A program made the position numbers and the translations under genes. Shown here in pieces: positions 1 to 5,977 of a DNA stretch of 22,061 bases. Under the pieces are notes generated by a model, which saw only the letters and a list, made by a program, of their open reading frames with translations, searched no databases and had not been told where the DNA came from. Positions within the stretch are counted from its first letter, which is position 1, and each line of letters begins with the position of its first letter. The stretch comes from JBOHHM01 sp050725495 (GTDB taxonomy: Bacteria; Pseudomonadota; Gammaproteobacteria; Burkholderiales; Burkholderiaceae_C): assembly GCA_050725495.1 (NCBI GenBank), contig JBOHHM010000175.1, positions 1-22,061 of the forward strand. Reading direction: 5' to 3'.

Positions 1-24
1 CTAGGGTTTTCCCGTGCGCAGGTC

Positions 25-30
25 TACAAT
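25..30 (+). promoter_or_regulatory. candidate -10 box upstream of maeB
   Basis: TACAAT matches the sigma-70 -10 consensus at five of six positions and lies 67 nt upstream of the malic enzyme start. No convincing -35 box is visible 17 nt upstream, where the window begins, so the promoter is only tentative. The start codon itself is well supported by AGGAGA at 87-92, five nt before the ATG. Confidence 0.3.
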
Positions 31-97
31 CGCAGTCCCTTACAAAGGCTGACGGCTGGCCAATGGTGTGCCGGCCCGATGACAGCAGGAGACGTTA

Positions 98-2410
98 ATG
101 CCCTCGATCGCCACGGTGAGCTCAGAAGAAAAACGCGCCGAGCTGCGCAAAGCCGCCCTCGAATACCACGAAATTCCCAAGCCCGGCAAGATTGCGATCG
201 CCGCCACCAAGCAGCTGATCAACCAGCGCGATCTGGCGCTGGCCTATTCGCCGGGCGTGGCCGCGCCCTGCGAGGAAATCGTCAAGGACCCGAACGCGGC
301 TTTCAAATACACCAGCCGCGGCAACCTGGTTGCCGTGATCACCAATGGCACGGCCGTGCTGGGCCTGGGCGACATCGGTCCGCTGGCCGCCAAGCCGGTG
401 ATGGAAGGCAAGGGCGTGCTGTTCAAGAAGTTCGCCGGCATCGACGTGTTCGACATCGAGATCAACGAGAAGGAAAACCTCGACAAGCTGGTCGACGTGA
501 TCGCCGCGCTGGAGCCGACCTTTGGCGGCATCAACCTCGAAGACATCAAGGCGCCCGACTGCTTTTATGTGGAGCGCAAGCTGCGCGAGCGCATGAAGAT
601 TCCGGTCTTCCACGACGACCAGCACGGCACGGCCATCGTGGTCGGCGCCGCCATCCTCAACGGCCTCAAAGTCGTGGGCAAGGATCTGAAACAGGTCAAG
701 CTCGTGACCTCGGGCGCGGGGGCTGCCGCGCTGGCCTGCCTGGGCCTGCTGCTCAAGCTCGGCATTCCGCGCGAAAACATTTATGTGACCGACCTCGCCG
801 GCGTGGTCTATGAAGGCCGCAAAGAGCTGATGGACGAGGACAAGGTCCAGTTCGCGCAGAAGACCTCGGCGCGCACGCTGGGCGAGATCATCGAGGGCGC
901 CGACATCTTCCTGGGCCTGTCGGCCGGCGGCGTGCTCAAGCCGGCGATGGTGGCCAAGATGGCCAAGAACCCGCTGATTCTGGCACTGGCCAACCCGAAT
1001 CCGGAAATCCTGCCGGAAGATGTGAAAACGGTGCGCGACGACGCCATCATGGCCACCGGCCGCACCGACTACCCGAACCAGGTCAACAACGTCCTGTGCT
1101 TCCCCTATATCTTCCGCGGCGCGCTCGACTCGGGCGCGACCACGATCACGGTGGAGATGGAAATTGCGGCGGTGCACGCGATTGCCGAGCTGGCCCAGGC
1201 CGAGCAAAGCGAGGTGGTAGCCGCCGCCTACGCCGGCGACAAGCTGGCGTTTGGCCCCGAATACCTGATCCCCAAGCCCTTCGACCCGCGTTTGATGATC
1301 AAGATCGCGCCGGCCGTGGCCCAGGCCGCGGCCGACAGCGGCGTGGCCCTGCGCCCGATTGCCGACATGGACGCCTACCGCGACAAGCTGCAAAGCTTCG
1401 TCTACGCCTCGGGCACGGCCATGAAGCCGATCTTCACGGCGGCCAAGGCCGCCACAAAGAAGCGCGTGGCCTACTGCGAGGGCGAGGAAGAGCGCGTGCT
1501 GCGCGCCGCGCAAATCGTGGTCGACGAGGGCCTGGCGCGCCCGACCTTGATCGGACGGCCGGCCATCATCGCCCAGCGCATCGAGAAGTTCGGCCTGCGC
1601 CTGAAAGAGGACCTCGACTACGACATCGTCAACGTCGAGCAGGACCACCGCTACCGCGACTTCTGGCAAACCTACCACCGCATGACCGAGCGCAAGGGCA
1701 TCACGGCGCAAATGGCCAAGATCGAGATGCGCCGCCGGCTCTCGTTGATCGGCGCCATGCTGCTGTACAAGGGCGAGGTTGACGGCATGATCGTGGGCAC
1801 CTGGGGCAACACCGCGATGCACCTGAACTACATTGACCAGGTGATCGGCCGGCGCGCCGGCGTCGGTACCTATGCCTGCATGAACGGCCTGCTGCTGCCC
1901 GACCGCCAGGTGTTCCTGGTCGACACCCATGTGAACTACGACCCGACGGCTGAACAGCTGGCCGAAATCACCGTCATGGCAGCCGAGGAGATGATGCGTT
2001 TTGGCATCAAGCCCAAGGCCGCGCTGCTCTCGCATTCCAACTTTGGCAGCAGCAACCAGCCCAGCGCGGTCAAAATGCGCCAGACCCTGGACCTGCTGAG
2101 GACCCAGGCCCCGTGGCTCGAAGTCGACGGCGAAATGCACGGCGACGTGGCGCTGGACGGCAAGGCACGCCAGACCCTGATGCCCAACAGCACGCTGGCC
2201 GGCGACGCCAACCTGCTGGTGCTGCCCAACATCGATGCCGCCAACATCTCCTACAACCTGCTCAAAACGGCGGCGGGCGGCAACATCGCGATCGGTCCGG
2301 TGCTGCTGGGCGCGGCCAAACCGGTCCACATCCTGACAGCCAGCACCACGGTGCGCCGTATTGTCAACATGACGGCCTTGACGGTGGCCGACGCCAATGC
2401 AGGCCGATAG
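98..2410 (+). CDS. maeB: NADP-dependent malic enzyme with C-terminal phosphotransacetylase-like domain (MaeB type)
   Basis: Decarboxylates L-malate to pyruvate with reduction of NADP, a cytoplasmic anaplerotic and NADPH-supplying reaction. The 770-residue length is typical of the large MaeB class. Residues 1 to about 425 are the malic enzyme part: the catalytic Tyr lies in LALAYSPGVA (about 50), the catalytic Lys in MEGKGVLFK (about 105), metal-binding acidic residues in LEDIKAP (148-149) and FHDDQHGTA (171-179), and the Rossmann loop in SGAGAAALA (205-213). From about 430 to 765 follows a domain of the PTA/PTB family, which in MaeB enzymes is regarded as regulatory (acetyl-CoA response) rather than catalytic; that is family knowledge, not seen here. 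The start is fixed by AGGAGA at 87-92. The gene stands alone and ends at a strong terminator. NADP preference is inferred from the class. Confidence 0.96.
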   Translation: MPSIATVSSEEKRAELRKAALEYHEIPKPGKIAIAATKQLINQRDLALAYSPGVAAPCEEIVKDPNAAFKYTSRGNLVAVITNGTAVLGLGDIGPLAAKPVMEGKGVLFKKFAGIDVFDIEINEKENLDKLVDVIAALEPTFGGINLEDIKAPDCFYVERKLRERMKIPVFHDDQHGTAIVVGAAILNGLKVVGKDLKQVKLVTSGAGAAALACLGLLLKLGIPRENIYVTDLAGVVYEGRKELMDEDKVQFAQKTSARTLGEIIEGADIFLGLSAGGVLKPAMVAKMAKNPLILALANPNPEILPEDVKTVRDDAIMATGRTDYPNQVNNVLCFPYIFRGALDSGATTITVEMEIAAVHAIAELAQAEQSEVVAAAYAGDKLAFGPEYLIPKPFDPRLMIKIAPAVAQAAADSGVALRPIADMDAYRDKLQSFVYASGTAMKPIFTAAKAATKKRVAYCEGEEERVLRAAQIVVDEGLARPTLIGRPAIIAQRIEKFGLRLKEDLDYDIVNVEQDHRYRDFWQTYHRMTERKGITAQMAKIEMRRRLSLIGAMLLYKGEVDGMIVGTWGNTAMHLNYIDQVIGRRAGVGTYACMNGLLLPDRQVFLVDTHVNYDPTAEQLAEITVMAAEEMMRFGIKPKAALLSHSNFGSSNQPSAVKMRQTLDLLRTQAPWLEVDGEMHGDVALDGKARQTLMPNSTLAGDANLLVLPNIDAANISYNLLKTAAGGNIAIGPVLLGAAKPVHILTASTTVRRIVNMTALTVADANAGR

Positions 2411-2455
2411 GTCGATTCAAGACAGCAAGCACTAACTTTATAAACGGCAAAACCG

Positions 2456-2496
2456 GCAAGAGCATGCCCAAAATTTGGGCATGCTCTTGCTTTTTT
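2456..2496 (+). terminator. Rho-independent terminator of maeB
   Basis: A perfect 17-bp inverted repeat (2456-2472 and 2474-2490), centred on the A at 2473, is followed directly by six T residues (2491-2496). It lies 45 nt after the maeB stop. The innermost base pairs must open to form a loop. This is the longest perfect stem in the window. Confidence 0.9.
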
Positions 2497-2529
2497 GTGG
2501 TACTTGCGTCACACTAGCGGCTTGAAATT

Positions 2530-2543
2530 CCGGGTAAACCCGG
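2530..2543. repeat. short perfect inverted repeat before the ribonuclease gene
   Basis: CCGGG TAAA CCCGG forms 5-bp arms around a 4-nt centre, ending 21 nt before the proposed start at 2565 and just before its ribosome binding site. It could be an operator or a leader hairpin, or chance in GC-rich DNA. No second copy was noticed. Confidence 0.3.
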
Positions 2544-2564
2544 AGTTTGCGAAAGGTGTATTTC

Positions 2565-2969
2565 ATGTTGCGAGCCGCAGCCGTCAAGGCAGGTAAGTTG
2601 GCACTTGCTTGCGTTTTACTGGTAGCGACTTTGGTGGGCCCCAGCTTGGTGCATGCCAGGAACGCTGGGCCTACTGACAACTTGGCAACCATCACGGTCG
2701 TCCAGTTGCCCAAACAGGGGCGCGAAACGTATCAGCTGATCCTTCGGGGTGGGCCCTTCCCGTTCGAGAAGGACGGAAGCGTTTTTGGCAACCGCGAGCG
2801 ACTGCTTCCGGTCCAGACACGTGGCTACTACCGCGAGTACACCGTGAAAACGCCAGGTTCGCGCGACCGGGGAGCCCGGCGCCTGGTGTGCGGCGGTCAG
2901 CCCCGAACGCCGGACGCCTGTTACTACACCAGCGACCATTACGCGAGCTTTCGCCGCGTGGTCGAGTAG
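2565..2969 (+). CDS. secreted barnase-family ribonuclease (N1/T1 type)
   Basis: A 134-residue protein with a signal peptide (positively charged start, hydrophobic core about residues 11-27, likely cleavage after LVHA near 31) and a microbial ribonuclease domain. Family landmarks are LILRGGPFPFEKDG (58-71), FGNRERLLP (74-82), YYREYTVKTPG (88-98), RGARR (102-106) and YYTSDHYASF (120-129). By analogy with barnase, Glu91 would be the general base, the RGARR arginines would bind phosphate and His125 would be the general acid; all are present, so the enzyme looks active. Cys109 and Cys119 could form a disulfide after export. I prefer ATG 2565, with GAAAGG at 2551-2556 as ribosome binding site, over an in-frame TTG at 2547. 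The next gene encodes a barstar-like inhibitor, which supports the identification. Confidence 0.88.
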   Translation: MLRAAAVKAGKLALACVLLVATLVGPSLVHARNAGPTDNLATITVVQLPKQGRETYQLILRGGPFPFEKDGSVFGNRERLLPVQTRGYYREYTVKTPGSRDRGARRLVCGGQPRTPDACYYTSDHYASFRRVVE

Positions 2970-3013
2970 CTTCGCAGTAACGCCCACCGTGTTGAACGGC
3001 GACTGGAGCCGGA

Positions 3014-3472
3014 ATGAATTGTTTGACTATAGAAAGAGAAGCGGAGATGGATACGCCACTTCGTAAAGAGCTAGAAACGCCACTGCGTGGCGTGAGAACC
3101 AACATCGTGCAGTCGATTCGCGCCTTCCGGGTGCAGGATCTGCAGGACGCGGCCCAGGGCCTGGGCCACCACTTTTTGTACGCCAACCTGGCCAATGCCC
3201 AGTCCAAGCAGGACGTGCTGGACATGATCGCGGCGCAGTTCACCTTCCCGTCGCATTTCGGCAAGAACTTCGACGCGCTGTACGACTGCATGACCGACCC
3301 GCTGCACAAGTCGGGCCCGCAGCCCGGCTTCATCGTGGTGCTGGAGCAGATTCCGGCCCATGCCAAGTTTGACAAGGAGGCGCGCGAGCAGCTGCTCGAC
3401 ATCTTCCGCGATGCCGCCGACTACTGGGGGGACCGGAAAATACCATTCCGGTGCTTCTATTCTTTTCTGTAG
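3014..3472 (+). CDS. barstar-family ribonuclease inhibitor
   Basis: A 152-residue cytoplasmic protein with the barstar fold signature: HFLYANLANAQSKQDVLDMI, then FTFPSHFGKNFDALYDCMTD (helix that plugs the RNase active site), a GFIVVLEQI strand, and the terminal DYWGDRKIPFRCFYSFL. In the barnase/barstar pair the inhibitor protects the producing cell from unexported nuclease, which fits the gene directly upstream. Two starts are possible: ATG 3014, with GGAG five nt upstream, and ATG 3047, whose upstream sequence is weaker. The first 33 nt may therefore be untranslated. The segment TPLRKELETPLRG near the N terminus repeats TPLR and lies outside the core domain. The gap from the ribonuclease stop is 44 nt, consistent with co-transcription. 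Confidence 0.88.
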   Translation: MNCLTIEREAEMDTPLRKELETPLRGVRTNIVQSIRAFRVQDLQDAAQGLGHHFLYANLANAQSKQDVLDMIAAQFTFPSHFGKNFDALYDCMTDPLHKSGPQPGFIVVLEQIPAHAKFDKEAREQLLDIFRDAADYWGDRKIPFRCFYSFL

Positions 3473-3660
3473 CCCGTTCTGCACACACCAGCCAAGCAGA
3501 ACGGGCGAACGAGGCTCAAAGCACCGAGGCCGTTGCCGGCATCGACCTGACCACCGAATCCGGTGAAAAAATGCCGACCGACCTGCTGGTCGACATCTCC
3601 CCGCTGGCGCTGCGCATGAGCAGCCCCTTCAATGCGGGGTACTGGCTGTCGGCCGCCTAA
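3451..3660 (+). CDS. doubtful small ORF after barstar
   Basis: An open frame of up to 69 codons lies between barstar and a terminator. I do not recognise the product. From about 3508 onward the codons look genuine (mostly G/C third positions) and end in FNAGYWLSAA. The GTG at 3451 lies inside the barstar gene and the intervening DNA is an 11-bp inverted repeat, so the first part is probably not translated. The only internal ATG is at 3571, giving a 29-residue peptide with a weak ribosome binding site. It may be a very small gene, or the remnant of a gene that lost its 5' end. The strong terminator directly after the stop shows that a transcript passes through it. Confidence 0.33.
   Translation: MLLFFSVARSAHTSQAERANEAQSTEAVAGIDLTTESGEKMPTDLLVDISPLALRMSSPFNAGYWLSAA
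3472..3506 (+). repeat. 11-bp perfect inverted repeat at the end of barstar
   Basis: Arms GCCCGTTCTGC (3472-3482) and GCAGAACGGGC (3496-3506) enclose a 13-nt loop. The left arm begins on the last base of the barstar stop codon. No T tract follows, so it is not a classical terminator; it could stabilise the 3' end of the mRNA or attenuate downstream transcription. Confidence 0.6.
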
Positions 3661-3680
3661 GCAGCGCCAGCATCGCTCGC

Positions 3681-3708
3681 ACGGGCTCCCCAGGGAGCCC
3701 GTTTTTTT
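3681..3708 (+). terminator. Rho-independent terminator closing the ribonuclease/barstar unit
   Basis: A 9-bp GC-rich stem (3681-3689 and 3694-3702) with loop CCAG is followed by a run of seven T residues (3702-3708). It lies between the convergent barstar region and rsmA. The A-poor sequence on the other side means it should act mainly on plus-strand transcripts. Confidence 0.88.
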
Positions 3709-3716
3709 GGCGAGGG

Positions 3717-4487
3717 CTATGAGGCCGCGCCCAGCGCCTGGGCCAGCGCCAGGTACTCGGCCACCGGCACCTCCTCGGCGCGGCGCTGAAGATCGAAGTC
3801 GCCGCCATAGGCCTGGCCGTCCAGCCACTTGCCCAGCGAGTGGCGCATCAGCTTGCGACGCTGGCTGAAAGCGACCTGCACGAGCTCACCCAGGCGCCTG
3901 CGGTCGAGGGCGGCCGGCTGGCCCAGCGGGACCATGCGCACGACGGCGCTGTCGACACGCGGCGGCGGTTCGAAGCTTTCGGGCGGCACGAACAGCACAT
4001 TGTCCATGGCGTAGCGCCACTGCAGCATCACCGACAGCCGCCCATAGTCGGCCGTCGCGGGCTGCGCCACCATACGGTCTATCACTTCCTTTTGCAGCAT
4101 GAAGTGCTGGTCTTCAATCACGTCGACCTGGTCCAGCAGGTGGAACAGGATGGGCGTGGAGATGTTGTAGGGGAGGTTGCCGGCGACTCTTATTTTTGTA
4201 GCACCAAGCGCCCGCGCCAGCTGGGCAAAGTCGACTTTCAGCACATCGGACTCGACCACCGAGAGCTGCGGGTGGGCGCGCAGGCGCTGGGCCAGGTCGC
4301 GGTCGAGCTCGATCACGGTGAGCCGGCCCAGGCGCTCGACCAGCGGCTGGGTCAGGGCCGCCAAGCCGGGGCCGATCTCGACCATGACCTGGCCCGGCCG
4401 CGGGTCGATCTCGCGCACGATGGCCGCGATGATCGCCTGATCGGCCAGGAAATGCTGGCCGAAGCGTTTGCGGGGGATGTGCTTCAC
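3717..4487 (-). CDS. rsmA: 16S rRNA (adenine1518/1519-N6)-dimethyltransferase RsmA/KsgA
   Basis: Dimethylates two adjacent adenosines in the helix 45 loop of 16S rRNA, a late step in small-subunit maturation. Seen in order: N-terminal KHIPRKRFGQHFLAD, the SAM-binding motif VEIGPGLAALT (36-46), the acidic ribose-binding VIELDRDL (58-65), and the catalytic NLPYN (104-108) followed by ISTPILFHLL. The length of 256 residues is close to the usual 260-270. The GTG at 4487 matches the conserved MKHIP start; an in-frame TTG at 4511 would add eight residues that the family lacks. No clear Shine-Dalgarno sequence is present. The segment LGATKIRVAGN just before NLPYN is one residue longer than E. coli KsgA as I recall it, and is encoded by unusually AT-rich DNA. 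It is the last gene of the lptD-surA-rsmA set. Confidence 0.94.
   Translation of the reverse strand: MKHIPRKRFGQHFLADQAIIAAIVREIDPRPGQVMVEIGPGLAALTQPLVERLGRLTVIELDRDLAQRLRAHPQLSVVESDVLKVDFAQLARALGATKIRVAGNLPYNISTPILFHLLDQVDVIEDQHFMLQKEVIDRMVAQPATADYGRLSVMLQWRYAMDNVLFVPPESFEPPPRVDSAVVRMVPLGQPAALDRRRLGELVQVAFSQRRKLMRHSLGKWLDGQAYGGDFDLQRRAEEVPVAEYLALAQALGAAS
4186..4202 (-). repeat. AT-rich 17-nt repeat, divergent copy inside rsmA
   Basis: On the minus strand this reads GCTACAAAAATAAGAGT. It shares length and most positions with the four better copies at 9595, 11553, 18982 and 21949, but ends in AGAGT rather than ATAGC. It encodes part of ATKIRV immediately before the catalytic NLPYN of RsmA. 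Base composition is strikingly AT-rich for this gene. Confidence 0.4.
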
Positions 4488-4521
4488 TTGAGCGCCGCCG
4501 GGCCGCCCCAAGGCGCGAAGG

Positions 4522-4566
4522 CCCCCTCAGGGGGCAGCGCAGCACACGCAGTGGCAAGCGTGGGGG
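4522..4566. repeat. GC-rich hairpin repeat, copy A (rsmA-surA spacer)
   Basis: CCCCCTCAGGGGG is a 5-bp hairpin, followed by an alternating purine-rich stretch with GCGCAGCACACGCAGTG and closing TGGGGG. The same order of elements recurs at 15866-15914. It fills half of the 88-nt spacer between surA and rsmA and resembles dispersed GC-rich elements of Comamonadaceae; that resemblance is from memory. Confidence 0.5.
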
Positions 4567-4575
4567 TCATGTTTT

Positions 4576-5946
4576 TCACTGCGGCGCTTCGCGGAATTCG
4601 ACGTAGGCGCGCCCGCGCACCTCCTGCGCCCAGGTGGTGTAGGCCTCGTCGAGCTTTTTCTCGCGCACCAGGTTGCGCGCGAGATCGCGCTGCTCACGCT
4701 GGCTCAGCGTGGCGGTGCGGCGCTCCAGCAGCTGGATCAGGTGCACGCCAAAGCGCGAGACCAGGGGCTCGCTGACCTGGCCCGGGCTCAGGCCGTTCAT
4801 GACCTCCTCGAACTCGGGCACGAACTGGCCGGGGTTGACCCAGCCCAGGTCGCCGCCGTCGCGGGCGCTGCCGTCCTGCGAGTTCTCGCGCGCCAGCGCG
4901 GCAAAGTCGGCGCGGCCGGCCTGCAGGCGGCGCTTGAAGTCGGCCAGCCGCTGGATTGCGGCCGATTCGCTAAGCTGGGGCCCCAGGCGCAGCAGGATGT
5001 GGCGCGCATGGCTTTGCGTGACCGTGACACCCGGCAGGCCGGCCTGCTGCTTTTCCAGCACCTTGAGCACGTGAAAGCCGGCAGCCGAGCGCAGCGGCCC
5101 GACGATATCGCCCACGCGCAGGTTCAAGGTGGATTCAACAAACAGTTCGGGGTAGCGCTGAGCGTTGCGCAAGCCCAGCTGGCCGCCATGACGGCCCTCG
5201 GCCGCGTCGGAAAACTCGCGCGCCAGGGCCGCGAAATCCTCCCCGGCGCGGGCCCGCTCGGCCACGCGCTGGGCCCGGGCCTGCAGGGTCGTGATCTGGG
5301 CCGCGCTGGCGCTCTCGGGCACCAGCACCAGCACATGGCCGAGGTTGATTTCCAGCGTGGCCAGGTCGGTGCGGCCCTGCTGTTCGCGGATGAACTGGTC
5401 CACATCGAGGTCGCTGACCTTCACGCGCGGCTCCAGCTCGCGCTCGCGCAGCCGTTGCAGCAAGACCTGGTTGCGCAGCTCCTCACGGAACTGGCTCAGC
5501 GGCGTGCCCTCGGCCGCGAGCTTGCGTCGCAGCTCGGTCACCTCCATCTGGTTTTGCCGCGCCACGCTCTGCTCGGCCTGGTCGACCGTGCCTTCCTCGA
5601 CACGGATGCCGGATTCGCGGGCCAGCTGCAGCTGGGCCTTCTCGCTGATCAGGCGCTCCAGCACCTGGCGCGTGAGTTCCTCGCGCGAGGGCAGGGCCGC
5701 GCCCTGCTGGGTCAGCTGCTGCTCCACGCGCACCAGGCGGGAGCGCACCTCGTTGTTGGTAATGGGCTCGGAATTGACCACGGCCACGATGTAGTCGGCC
5801 AGGCGCTGGCCGGCGGTGGCGCTGGCGGGCGCGCGCAGGGCGCCGCCACCGAGCTGGGTCGAGGGACGCAGGCCCTGGGCCTGGGCGCTCAGGGCCAGCC
5901 AGCAGCTCAGGCAGGCCAGGGTCAGGACGGAAGCGCGTTGGATCAT
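4576..5946 (-). CDS. surA: periplasmic peptidyl-prolyl isomerase/chaperone SurA
   Basis: SurA escorts unfolded outer-membrane proteins, including LptD, across the periplasm. The 456-residue product has a signal peptide (hydrophobic core about residues 6-20, cleavage after AQA near 23), an N-terminal chaperone region (about 45-190, beginning DYIVAVVNSEPITNNEV) and two parvulin domains at about 198-299 and 312-409. The second carries the canonical HARHILLR, DGGDLGWVNPGQFVPEFE and VSRFGVHLIQLLER. A short C-terminal helix follows, as in E. coli SurA. The start at 5946 is chosen because it begins the signal peptide; upstream in-frame sequence overlaps lptD and is not SurA-like. The ribosome binding site is poor. 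It lies 31 nt after lptD, an arrangement conserved in many Proteobacteria. Confidence 0.95.
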   Translation of the reverse strand: MIQRASVLTLACLSCWLALSAQAQGLRPSTQLGGGALRAPASATAGQRLADYIVAVVNSEPITNNEVRSRLVRVEQQLTQQGAALPSREELTRQVLERLISEKAQLQLARESGIRVEEGTVDQAEQSVARQNQMEVTELRRKLAAEGTPLSQFREELRNQVLLQRLRERELEPRVKVSDLDVDQFIREQQGRTDLATLEINLGHVLVLVPESASAAQITTLQARAQRVAERARAGEDFAALAREFSDAAEGRHGGQLGLRNAQRYPELFVESTLNLRVGDIVGPLRSAAGFHVLKVLEKQQAGLPGVTVTQSHARHILLRLGPQLSESAAIQRLADFKRRLQAGRADFAALARENSQDGSARDGGDLGWVNPGQFVPEFEEVMNGLSPGQVSEPLVSRFGVHLIQLLERRTATLSQREQRDLARNLVREKKLDEAYTTWAQEVRGRAYVEFREAPQ

Positions 5947-5977
5947 GATGGGGACTGCCAGGGAAGGAGGTCGCGAC

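Noticed and set aside
122..2329. A 735-codon open frame antisense to maeB
   Set aside because: Maker of a His/Gly/Arg-rich, low-complexity product; it mirrors the codon bias of maeB, which has clear domains.
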